This document shows, one piece after another, positions 57,201-64,000 of a stretch of DNA of 64,000 nucleotides. The notes under the pieces were generated by a model. That model was not told the DNA's origin, searched no databases, and worked only from the letters and a program-made list of their open reading frames with translations. Source of the stretch: Symsagittifera roscoffensis (lineage: Eukaryota > Xenacoelomorpha > Acoela > Convolutidae); NCBI RefSeq assembly GCF_963678635.1, contig NC_087070.1:15689840-15753839 (forward strand), read 5' to 3'. Every line of letters begins with the position of its first letter. Position 1 is the first letter of the stretch. The translations under genes and the position numbers were made by a program.

Positions 57201-59788
57201 CTGAATCAATAGGTATAATTTTTATTCTGTTGGGAAATCTAAAAATTAAATTCCATTTTCGAAGCTTGAAGTCAATCACGTTTTTCGTGACCTTTACACT
57301 TTTGCTGTTTGATAACACGGCTTGCCTTCCTTTGAACAAAGGGAATCAAGTAAAACTAAAATTAAATCCAAAGTCAAACCGCAAAAAAAAATAAAATAAA
57401 TTTTAGCGCGATGAAATTTTAGACTTTTTCCTGAAAAAAAAACACAAAACAAAATCAACAAGACCTATATAAGAGAATTTACTAAGTTCATGACTTGATA
57501 TAAAACTTAGATATTAAACCATGAGAACCTATAAAAACTTAATTGTATAATTATTGATGCTTTAAATTCGTTTTCAGAAACTCTATGGCTATCCTGCAAC
57601 CAAAAGGTTCAGTTAGTGTCCCCATTGTCTCAATGCTGTTTTGTATATATGTTAAAATTAGATGCACCGTTTAAATCGGATCAAAGAAAATAGTTTTCGT
57701 TCTTTCTGTTTTTCTATGACACCATACTAGATTTGTTCTGCTCTACACAAAGATCAAAACAGTAAAGTGACAGACGAGCAAATAAGTAAATTTTTGCATT
57801 GCCAATTCTTTAGACAACACCCACGAGTGAAGGTCGTCTAAAACTTCAAAACTGCATGGAAATTTAGGCACGATTGGCCTTTTACGTTAAATTTCTCAGA
57901 CCCCATCTGCGAACCCGACACGAAGTCAGAAGATACGAAATCTGAGTACAAAATTCATGATAGAATGACAAGAAGGCTCATAGGTAAGACTGTCTAGCTA
58001 CGTACAACTTGGCTGTCGGTTGTATTGAAACCACTGAGTAATAAATCGAGTACCTGTTGGGAAACATGTCTCTTAATTCACGGCTCAGCCTAGATCCCAC
58101 TCCACTTCCAGTGCCTCCGGCCATACTATGAACCATGGCAGTGGCCATGAAACAGTCACACCTTTCCGCCTCCAAACGAATCTGAAAAACGACGGACGAT
58201 ATAAGACAAAAAAAATAATGGCGTTGTCCTCATGGGGGCAGATGAAGTTTAAGCAGAATATACACGCCGTTCTCGAATAAATACTTTTTCAGAGATATTT
58301 CTTGACTACAATTCAACTACGCTTAACACCCTGCTAGTTCATGATATTAGATTGGTCGTTACCGTACCTTGTCCATACACTGATCCATGAAACTGTCCTC
58401 GCCCCTGAACCCGTATCGTTCTTCTAAATTGTACCCCATAGCCCAATTGGAACCCCTTCCAAAATGACCATTGATCACATTCCCTTGGCGGTATCTAGCC
58501 TGAAAATAAATAAAAGCTCTGTAAGTTAACCAACCAATTCACGCTTTTCGACACATTGCCAAATTGGAAGCGTTTTCTTGAAATTTGTTAGATGCCTGAA
58601 TGTCTCCAGTATATAACAGTCAAAATATAAACCAGCTACAATATAAAGCGTCCAAAAGTACACAATTGTTATCTAACAATGATATAACAATTATGTAACA
58701 GTTTCAAAAAAAACTTTCGCTTGGTCTATATAGTGTGACGTGACTTTCAACATGTTTATATACCCTGCTCAATTTCGGCTGGCGCATACTTCGGCTGGTT
58801 CATTCACACTGATGCAAACTGAAAATTATTTGTTCGCTCAAAAAAAACGAGTACTCTGTCTGTTTTCTCGGAACGGAATAGCACTGTTAACTTGCTCAAA
58901 AAATCAAAACTGCGCCGAACTGATCAAAAAGCTAACGTTAACACAGAGCCGAATTTCGCTTCGCGTTGTTGTAAGTTGTCTGCAAAGCTGGAGCGTGGCC
59001 GAAGTCTTAAAATATTTTTTGACTTTGGCGGGCTATAACTACAGGTATTTTGGGTTAAGTTTGGTCCAGTTTATGAGGCGGTCATTAAAAAATGAAAGAT
59101 AGTAGGGAGGGAAGTGCAGTTCGGGTTGGACATTTCTTTAAGATAGATAATTAAAAACGAGCTGTAACCCAATTTGAGCTGCGCTTGACTCAAATTTGAG
59201 CAACACTGACCTTAGTGAGACATCTGTTGAGTGTGGTGGCATTGGCTACTTTATCCTCGGTGTCCACGCAGACTGCACGACATACACCACTTCTATCTAC
59301 CATTCCAGTCACACACTCCTCTGCCAGTCTGAAAATAACAAGTGTAGCTGGTGGATGGGAAGCTAATCAATTAAAGAGAGTGGGGCTAACCAATAACACG
59401 CCGCTTTTTTCAATTCCTCTCACGTTTTCCTCAATCATTTTCAAATTTCTCCAGGGACGGGCTAGGAATGTCTAATTTGCTTGTTGTCTAATTTCCTAAA
59501 CCCCCATATGTAGTTATTGCAGCATTTACTTTATCCTGAATAAAAAATCAAAAAAATCACCAAGACCTATATAAGAGTCTTCAGTACGTTCACTACTCTT
59601 AAAACAAAGTTTGTTAACGAATCGACGTTTATCCAACTAATTAATTATTTTTTGATACATTGTTACAGAATTTGATGATACACTTCCCTTGTAACTGACC
59701 TGAATAACTGGGGTCCAATCTGGTTGCCACACTGTCCCACTTGAACCACAATTGAACCAGAGTTCACGCTATTAGACGATTTGGACAT
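47721..59788 (-). CDS. TUBD1: Delta-tubulin, eight exons over 12 kb
   Basis: Eight exons joined on the minus strand: 59788-59700, 59328-59211, 58499-58368, 58181-58054, 55046-54895, 49358-49144, 48299-48259 and 48225-47721. They sum to 1380 nt with compatible phases, giving 459 residues, close to the ~450 of delta-tubulins. In order: N-terminal VQVGQCGNQIG, the VCVDTE strand, RGSNWAMGY (GNNWAYGY loop), the tubulin signature as MAGGTGSGVGSRL (delta-type Ala at the first Gly), APLSVGENPMQCYNSLLC, the helix-7 segment FDQINQHFASSLAG, and the C-terminal AYLHWYENF ... DFDEAFHTLQNVV. Delta-tubulin is a GTP-binding tubulin needed for centriole triplet microtubules. The lack of the acidic tail of alpha/beta-tubulin fits. 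Introns 4 and 5 (3.0 and 5.5 kb) are packed with repeats. Exons 6-8 borders are less certain than exons 1-5. Confidence 0.92.
48259..48299 (-). CDS. TUBD1: TUBD1 exon 7 (short, provisional)
   Basis: Encodes KTASKLLTWSELT, matching the conserved Trp segment of delta-tubulin before the last exon. A TAA lies just upstream in frame, so an acceptor must fall in GATAAGAG. The gap to exon 8 is only 33 nt (GTGTTT ... TTGTAG), divisible by three and free of stops, so it may be a very short intron or may be translated. Confidence 0.55.
48570..48830 (+). repeat. Dispersed repeats in TUBD1 intron
   Basis: A partial TATA-type family copy (CTATATAACTGTCTTCACTACG, shortened here to its core near 48650) is followed near 48765 by AACAAGGATAGATGGTTGC, the repeat also seen in the GTPase flank. 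Confidence 0.45.
49144..49358 (-). CDS. TUBD1: TUBD1 exon 6
   Basis: The frame encodes NVGFDQINQHFASSLAGILF and continues to FELFANKSRD. The acceptor is placed at CTGTAAG because the frame has a stop immediately before it. The donor GTCCCT is weak, so the 3' border could be a few bases off. Confidence 0.78.
49655..50225 (+). repeat. GCGAAGC-hairpin plus TATATAA repeat family, long copy
   Basis: Begins with a decayed hairpin block (CAGAGGCAAAGCCGAGATTC, ACTTACGATACAAC) and continues through TTTTGATAAAATTAGCCCA, TTTTATTCCGCTGG and CCCATATGTAGTTATTAG to GCCCTATATAAAAC near 50200. This copy links the two repeat blocks into one family. Confidence 0.55.
50486..50698. mobile_element. MITE-like inverted-repeat element flanked by TTAA
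   Basis: The left end reads TTAATGGGCTCTTTTTCC followed by CTTCCGAG and a run of C. The right end is the inverted equivalent, a run of G followed by AAGAAAAAGAGCCGATTAA. TTAA flanks both sides (50482-50485, 50699-50702), as in piggyBac-type insertions. The element is 213 bp, non-coding, with unusual C/G homopolymers inside its terminal repeats. Confidence 0.6.
50713..50775. repeat. Nested inverted repeat next to the MITE
   Basis: AGTAACAAAATATGATT pairs with AATCATATATCGTTACT, with an inner hairpin GCTTAATTTTTTATTAAGC. Confidence 0.6.
50850..51130 (+). repeat. Dispersed repeat family ending in TACATAAGAG
   Basis: Blocks TTTTTATTCCGTTGCGG, TTAGAAGTGGATCAC, GTTTGCCTTCCGTTC, AAAGTCAAACGGCAAG and CCAAGACCTACATAAGAG. 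Followed at 51242 by a hairpin-block relic. Confidence 0.55.
51595..51681 (+). repeat. 29-bp tandem repeat, three copies
   Basis: Three adjacent units starting GTCAGCGCAGCCTGCACTTG and ending AAAGTAACT at 51595, 51624 and 51653. The third is slightly diverged. Confidence 0.9.
51690..51750 (+). repeat. Dispersed TTCCCGATTACAAGTAA repeat
   Basis: TTTACAGGAAAAAAAATCTAG followed by TTCCCGATTACAAG (written here in parts). Relatives are near 56345-56400 and 60478-60530. Confidence 0.5.
53705..53834 (+). repeat. Tandem repeat, ~41 bp units of two ~20 bp halves
   Basis: Alternating GCGACTAATTTTCAGAATAA and GCGACTACTTTCAGACTATA, about three rounds, in TUBD1 intron 5's right-hand neighbour region. 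Confidence 0.88.
54303..54698. mobile_element. Inverted-repeat element with CGACTAGCAT ends
   Basis: The left side carries TAGCATACAAATTTTAAAA and TATCGACTAGCATTAAAA. The right side carries TGCTAGTCGATGCATTTTC and TATGCTAGTCGAGCGG inverted. Same end words as the element at 19832-20494. Non-coding interior. Confidence 0.5.
54895..55046 (-). CDS. TUBD1: TUBD1 exon 5
   Basis: Acceptor TTTTTAG, donor GTGAAG. Encodes YIVSVVVAPLSVGENP through QIILLENDSFAPKFNI, the nucleotide-contacting T5 loop and following helix region. Confidence 0.9.
55429..55880 (+). repeat. Long dispersed repeat: GCGAAGC hairpin and GGCCCAGC block
   Basis: Starts CAGAGGCGAAGCGGACCACT, then GATACAAAAG, GAGGCCCAGCTAAAGCTG, GAAGGCACGT, TTTTTCGAAAGCTGTAGA, ATGCAGGCACACC and GGTACCTTTTT. 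Copies in the same order lie at 61013-61860 and 62348-63420. Confidence 0.6.
56880..57500 (+). repeat. Two tandem copies of the TATATAAGAG family
   Basis: The first copy (56880-57120) and second (57150-57500) share TTTTGATAAAATTA, TTTTATTCCGTTGG, CGTGACATTTAC and AAGTCAAACCGCAAAAAA. The second ends at AGACCTATATAAGAG near 57470. Plus- and minus-strand frames here (56757-57101, 57082-57339, 57128-57394) are repeat translations. Confidence 0.55.
58054..58181 (-). CDS. TUBD1: TUBD1 exon 4 (tubulin signature)
   Basis: Acceptor GTTTTTCAG, donor GTACTC. Encodes IRLEAERCDCF and the signature AGGTGSGVGSRLSREL, then DMFPNR. Confidence 0.93.
58368..58499 (-). CDS. TUBD1: TUBD1 exon 3
   Basis: Acceptor TTATTTTCAG, donor GTACGG. 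Encodes ARYRQGNVINGHFGRGSNW, then AMGYNLEERYGF and the helix leading into exon 4. Confidence 0.92.
59211..59328 (-). CDS. TUBD1: TUBD1 exon 2
   Basis: Acceptor TTATTTTCAG, donor GTCAGT. Encodes LAEECVTGMVDRSGVCRAV and CVDTEDKVANATTL. Confidence 0.9.
59500..59600 (+). repeat. Short copy of the TATATAAGAG family in TUBD1 intron 1
   Basis: CCCATATGTAGTTATTGC, then CAAGACCTATATAAGAG and TCTTCAGTACGTTCACTAC. Confidence 0.55.
59700..59788 (-). CDS. TUBD1: TUBD1 exon 1 with start codon
   Basis: ATG at 59788 opens MSKSSNSVNSGSIVVQVGQ, then CGNQIGPQLF; donor GTCAGT. The N-terminus is about ten residues longer than in alpha/beta-tubulins. An in-frame ATG further downstream is absent, which supports this start. 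Confidence 0.9.
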
Positions 59789-60339
59789 GGTGAAGAGAAG
59801 AGACAGTTTAAACTCCACGGAGATACTTTCTACATTAACATCAGCATCCGCTAAACCACATCACATCGCTGAAAAAAAACCAATTGTACTTTGGCTATCT
59901 CAGACAATCTTGTGGAAAAGTATCCAAAATAATTAAGCGTCCAAAATCAATTATTGAGCGGCATCTAAGCCGACAATACGTGGGTAGAGGAAAACAAAAT
60001 AGTGAAGTTCAAAGGTTTTATGCCCCATGCCTTCCGAAACACACAAAATCAGAGCAACTCATTTTGTCCCTTCAAGATCAGGTAAATACGTCGATATAGT
60101 ATGAGCAGAATCATTACAAGCAAAAAAAAAGGTTTTTGAGCAAAATCAGACTTGATCGATTTACAAATGTCAGAAAGACTCAATTATAGTTGAAATTGGT
60201 TGAAATCTGAAGAAAAAATACTCTTTAAAAAGTCCAAGCTTTGGAAAAAGCCAACAACAAATAAATGGACAGACGATAGTAGAAAAATTCAAGTTTTCTC
60301 AAAATAAAATAAATTTCCAAACACATCGAAGAAAAATAA
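59789..60339. other. Region upstream of TUBD1, no further gene seen
   Basis: Should contain the TUBD1 promoter and 5' UTR. I see no clear TATA box. The plus-strand frame 59884-60099 has no support beyond being open. Confidence 0.4.
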
Positions 60340-60418
60340 GGTCCGACAGGGACTCGAAACCTACACCTTATCTTCAGAACGCACGAGCTTTCAACCTCTT
60401 AAACAAGTGCGACGGGTC
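60340..60418 (-). repeat. Degenerate tRNA-like sequence
   Basis: On the minus strand a 3' part GGTTTCGAGTCCC with acceptor end TGTCGGACC pairs imperfectly with a 5' part GACCCGTCG. A D-arm-like TTGTTTAAGAGG lies between. The T stem is partly mismatched and no clean anticodon stem forms, so a tRNA pseudogene or SINE head is more likely than a working tRNA. Confidence 0.35.
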
Positions 60419-61012
60419 TCATAGATATTCATGTTGCATAACAAAGCAAGAAAAAAATCGTACAGTTTTAAAGTCGTTTACAGGAAAAAAGTCTAACTCC
60501 CGATCACAAGTAATTACGCACAAGCCAAAAGAACATAAAAGAACAAGCTTTGAAAACAAATCTACTTTAAAATTACTAGAAAAATCCAAGTCCAAATAGA
60601 CTATCGAATTTGAGGTCAGTAGCCTCCAGCAAAGAGTTACATGCTTTAAGCACTGTTTTGATCATTGTGGATCCATCCATACATGATCACTTATTTTAAT
60701 AATTTTTTTGGTTTAAGTAACGCACAGTATTTGCTCTGATTTTGAAATTACATGTGCGAACTACGTTGTCAAAAAATTGAATTATCACATACAACGCTTG
60801 AAAGCTCGCTTGAGTAAGATCGATCAACTACGAGCCACCATGCTCGATCAACTACCAGCCACCTTTGAGGTTCTTGAAAAAACAGGTAGAACCCACCCTA
60901 TTGTATAGTTCCCGCCCAAACCGCGAAACGCTTTGAAAAAATTTTTTCTCTATCATTCATGTAGAAAAGGTATGCAAGCATTCATACAATATTTTATCTG
61001 TTTCTTAAACAG
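60419..61012. other. Repeat-rich, no gene seen
   Basis: Holds a TTTACAGGAAAAAAGTCTAA / CCCGATCACAAGTAA dispersed repeat near 60478-60520 and a short duplication of CGATCAACTACGAGCCACC near 60822-60862. Nothing coding. Confidence 0.4.
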
Positions 61013-61860
61013 ACGCGAAGCAGAGCTTCGCACCACTTGCGATACAACACAAAACATTAAAAAAACAGTTGGAAAAATTGAAAAATGTTGAAAAAAACTA
61101 GGCGACCCTTAACTTTCGTTCAGACAATTAGTGGCCCAGCAAAAGCTGGAAGTACGTGTTACTATTTCTAAATTTTGTTATACTGATGCGGGATGAAAAA
61201 CATAACTTCAAAAACTGGACTTTGCCCAATTTGTTTCTCCACTCAAATAAGTAGGAGTACCAATTTCTGAGAAATTAGAATTATCTCAAGGAGACAACAT
61301 TTTTCTTGCAAAAAATTACCGAGTCGCAGCTTTTGCAAGAAAAACTCTCCCAACCCATTCTTTCGATTAAACCCTTCAACTCGGATTTGTTAGGGTAGTT
61401 TTTTTTAGAAAAGTCAAAAAGTGTATAGCAAAACGGTCGAAAGTTCGTGGCCACTTCAGCAGAGAAGATTCCAAAAACCTGGTTTCTTGGTTGTGAAAAT
61501 TGGGAGGGTAGTTTCTAGAAAAAAAGTAAATATCCAAAATCGGCAAAAAATTTTAAATTGTGGCATTTTTGAAGAACATTACTTTTTTCTAAGCAAAGTT
61601 GGAGTAACTGCTTATACAGATAGGCTTTCAACAAGCTGTTGTTTCGATTGAAACCGTGATATCAGAAATGGCTAGATAGTTATTTAGAAAAATCAAAAAA
61701 TTCAAAAAACGGTCAATAAATCAAAATCGACTTTCTTTGAATCATTTTCTGAAAAAAAATGTGTGTGACCGCATATGCAGAACATTTTAACGCAACCTGT
61801 AATTTCGATTAAACCCAAAAACTCAGATTTGGGAAGGTAGTTCTCGAGAAGTCAACACAA
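61013..61860 (+). repeat. Long dispersed repeat, second copy
   Basis: Starts CGCGAAGCAGAGCTTCGCAC with CTTGCGATACAACACA, then GTGGCCCAGCAAAAGCTGG and GACTTTGCCCAATTTG. Frames inside (61421-61651) are not supported. Confidence 0.55.
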
Positions 61861-61950
61861 ACATTTGCAAGAACACGACCAAGAAGCAGCTCTATTAAGT
61901 GAAATAAGAAAAAGTAGAAATAAGACTCGAATTAGCAAAAACTCGGCTAT

Positions 61951-62024
61951 GTGTAGAATTCAAGTCTGCGACCTACTCCAATCAAAAGATTTTGAGTCTC
62001 ACGCACAATCCACTCAGCCATGCA
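61951..62024 (-). repeat. tRNA-Leu-like pseudogene or SINE head
   Basis: On the minus strand TGGCTGAGTGG resembles a class II A box/D arm and GACTCAAAATC resembles a Leu(CAA) anticodon arm, followed by a variable region and a decayed T arm (GACTTGAATTC). Acceptor ends do not pair, so it is not a functional tRNA. Confidence 0.4.
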
Positions 62025-62347
62025 AGTTTAACAACCGACAAACACTAGTCACGTAATAATTTGAAATATAAGAAACTGGAGGCGTCCACACAAATTTTGC
62101 ATGTAACAAATTGCAAGGCAGAAAATATTTGCGAAGGAGTTTGGAAAAAAAAGAAGGTTCGTACTAATACACTCGCTTCGCAAGTGTAAAAAGATTTTTT
62201 TTTAAAGTTAAAAGAATCAAAAACTTGACTATTTCCAAGGCTAAAACTTTGTGTATTAAAAAACTGGGCGTCGCGCTAATGCAAGGGAGCTTTCTAAATT
62301 TATTCTTATCATTTAAACCAAAACCACAGCTTTGAGAAGGTAGTTTT

Positions 62348-63380
62348 TGACGCAGAGGCGAAGCAGAGCTTCGCAACTCTCACGATACAACACAATCATA
62401 AAAAGCATGAGTCAATAAAAATGTAGAAAAAATTAAATGAACCAAAATTTTTGCATGTCTCGTTGAAGAACACTTAGGGCCCTGCTAAAGCTGGAGGCAC
62501 GTGTTTGATTTTCTTTGAAATTTTTAAACCGATGCTGGACGAAATGCGTAATTTCAAAATTTGGATTTTGCCCAAAACCTTACGTATTTCTCTACTAAAT
62601 TAAGTGAGAAGAGTGAAAACTTCTAAAATTTTTCGAAATTTCCCAAATAAAAACCTTTCTCTTACAAAAATAAATAAGCAGCTTCTGCAGGAAAAATTCG
62701 CGCAACGATAGTAGTTTGCTATAAAAACCAAAAATTCTAAATAAGTCAAACGTTCGAAGATCCAAAAGAATTTTCTGCAAGAGAAGAGCTACGCAGCTTC
62801 AGCGGAGAATATTTCCAAAATCGGTTTCACGATTGAACACTTAAGCTATAAGTTTCAAAAAACGGTACCAAAACCATGTATTAACTTTTTCGAGGCAAAA
62901 ATCTTTTGTTGGAAAATTTTTCAAGGAAGAGCCTTTTATTCAGAAGATAAACACAGAAATTGTTGTTTCGATTGAAAGGAAGAACTTAACATATGTGAGG
63001 ATAGTTTTCGAGAAAAGTCAACTAGTTTCAAAAAACGGTACAAAAACCAAGTATTAACTTTTTTGAGGGCTTAAACTTTTGTGTTTGAAAATTGGGCTTA
63101 GTCGATTATTTACGGCAGCTTCAAACAACCCATTGATTCGATAAAACCCAAAAATTAAGGCTTGGGTCGGTAGTTTTTGAGAAAAGACAAAAAAAATCAA
63201 ATATACCCCACGAAGACTTTTTCGAAGGATGTAGAGAGTAGGGTCAAGTAAAAAAGAGACTAGAAGATTATGCAGGCACACATATGAGCAGGAGTTCTTT
63301 AAATTGATACCTTTTTTGGAAATCGAAACAGTAGTTTTCTTTTGAACAAAAAATTTTAAAAAGCGAAAGCGCCTGAAAAA
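62348..63380 (+). repeat. Long dispersed repeat, third copy
   Basis: Starts CGCAGAGGCGAAGCAGAGCT with ACGATACAACACA, then GGGCCCTGCTAAAGCTGG, GGATTTTGCCC, TTTTTCGAAGGATGTAGA, TATGCAGGCACAC and GATACCTTTTTT. An internal doublet of AGTTTCAAAAAACGGTAC (near 62855 and 63025) is visible. Confidence 0.55.
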
Positions 63381-63388
63381 AAACCAAC

Positions 63389-63534
63389 CTGATTTTGTCG
63401 AACAGGAATTTCCCAGTATCCTCTGCCTCCTCAAGGTTGTTCCGGCCGCGAAAAAATGTACGACCCACCGTCTGCCCCACAGTTGACCTTGCATTGTTGA
63501 CCGGGGGTTGAAAAAACTCAAATCTTAATTCTTG
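63389..63534 (-). CDS. Exon-like open segment (48 codons), unidentified
   Basis: Open on the minus strand from a stop at 63535-63537 to a possible donor AG|GTTGGT at 63389. The translation includes VNNARSTVGQTVGRTFFRG and NNLEEAEDTGKFLFDKIR, with balanced codon use and G+C well above the surroundings. This is what a short coding exon looks like in this window. No neighbouring exon is found before the right edge, and the family is not recognised. Confidence 0.3.
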
Positions 63535-63537
63535 CTA

Positions 63538-64000
63538 TTCAAACTTTTCTCTACTCTGCTCATTGTATTTATGGTTATATTTCAAAGAGCCGTTATACTT
63601 GTTCGAACACAGACGACTGTATTTTGGTGACAAATCTTTATGTCTGTATTCGTCTAATTTTGATTATATTATGTGCCAAACTATTTAAATGGGATTATCA
63701 CATGGAATCGTTCCGATCACAATGATTCAATAAAATGAAAACAAATAAAATTTGTGTACATGTACAATATTCTTCAATTGCGTCTCGACTTACTGATTTC
63801 TTGTTTTAGTAAGGGTGACTGAATTAATTGACAAAACTGGGGTAGTGATGAATTGCAAGGTAGTAATAGCTTAGATATAAACTTAAACTTCAAGTAGAGA
63901 AAAACGGTGGCCAGCATATCATGAAAACTCCTCTAAATTAGTCTGAAAACGCATATTTAGACCAACTTTTCTCGACATGAGACAACTTTTTCCTGATTTT
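63538..64000. other. AT-rich right edge, no gene seen
   Basis: No coding frame or repeat that I can support. Confidence 0.4.

Noticed and set aside
56757-57394. Overlapping frames of 85-114 codons on both strands
   Set aside because: Inside two tandem copies of a dispersed repeat; Phe/Lys-rich translations of AT-rich DNA.
58740-59102. Plus-strand 120-codon frame in a TUBD1 intron
   Set aside because: Opposite strand to a well-supported gene, no motif, no promoter or splice context; may be chance.

Overview
The window looks like AT-rich nuclear DNA of an invertebrate animal. The reasons are a delta-tubulin gene split by GT-AG introns (two of them several kb long), a decayed BEL/Pao LTR retrotransposon, a metazoan-type P-loop GTPase with a Cys-rich segment, abundant dispersed repeats, and no operon, Shine-Dalgarno or bacterial gene layout. 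I cannot name the phylum from the sequence alone. Delta-tubulin points to an animal with basal bodies or cilia.

Layout. (1) 1-18573: a tandem duplication of a unit of about 9.28 kb. Each unit holds a full-length minus-strand GTPase gene (643-2997; 9928-12270), its 5' flank, a spacer rich in TCGAAACATAG/GGTCGAACACA minisatellite, then a second, truncated 5' end of the same gene with another copy of the 5' flank (7497-9293; 16777-18573). The copies are almost identical, so the duplication is recent. (2) 18574-20500: a third, more diverged copy of the spacer running into an intact inverted-repeat element that was cut by the truncated gene in the two units. (3) 20500-25850: G+T-rich plus strand with broken reading frames, mostly readable on the minus strand, probably a decayed element. 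(4) 25860-29557: a direct duplication of 1.85 kb carrying clusters of the palindrome TTATAATCGATTATAA. (5) 29560-38420: mostly repeats, with one plausible small single-pass membrane protein gene at 31847-32290. (6) 38421-44543: BEL/Pao retrotransposon with both LTRs and a heavily frameshifted gag-pol. (7) 44544-47700: repeats, a microsatellite and a broken coding-like frame. (8) 47721-59788, minus strand: delta-tubulin (TUBD1), reconstructed as eight exons totalling 1380 nt (459 codons plus stop), with introns full of same-orientation dispersed repeats. (9) 59800-64000: more repeats, tRNA-like remnants and one exon-like segment near the right edge.

Only TUBD1, the GTPase copies and possibly the small membrane protein look like functional protein genes. 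TUBD1 is expected to act at centrioles/basal bodies. The GTPase belongs to a multicopy animal family of unclear role, and the local duplications are the most unusual structural signal here. Exon borders, repeat limits and identities were read by eye.
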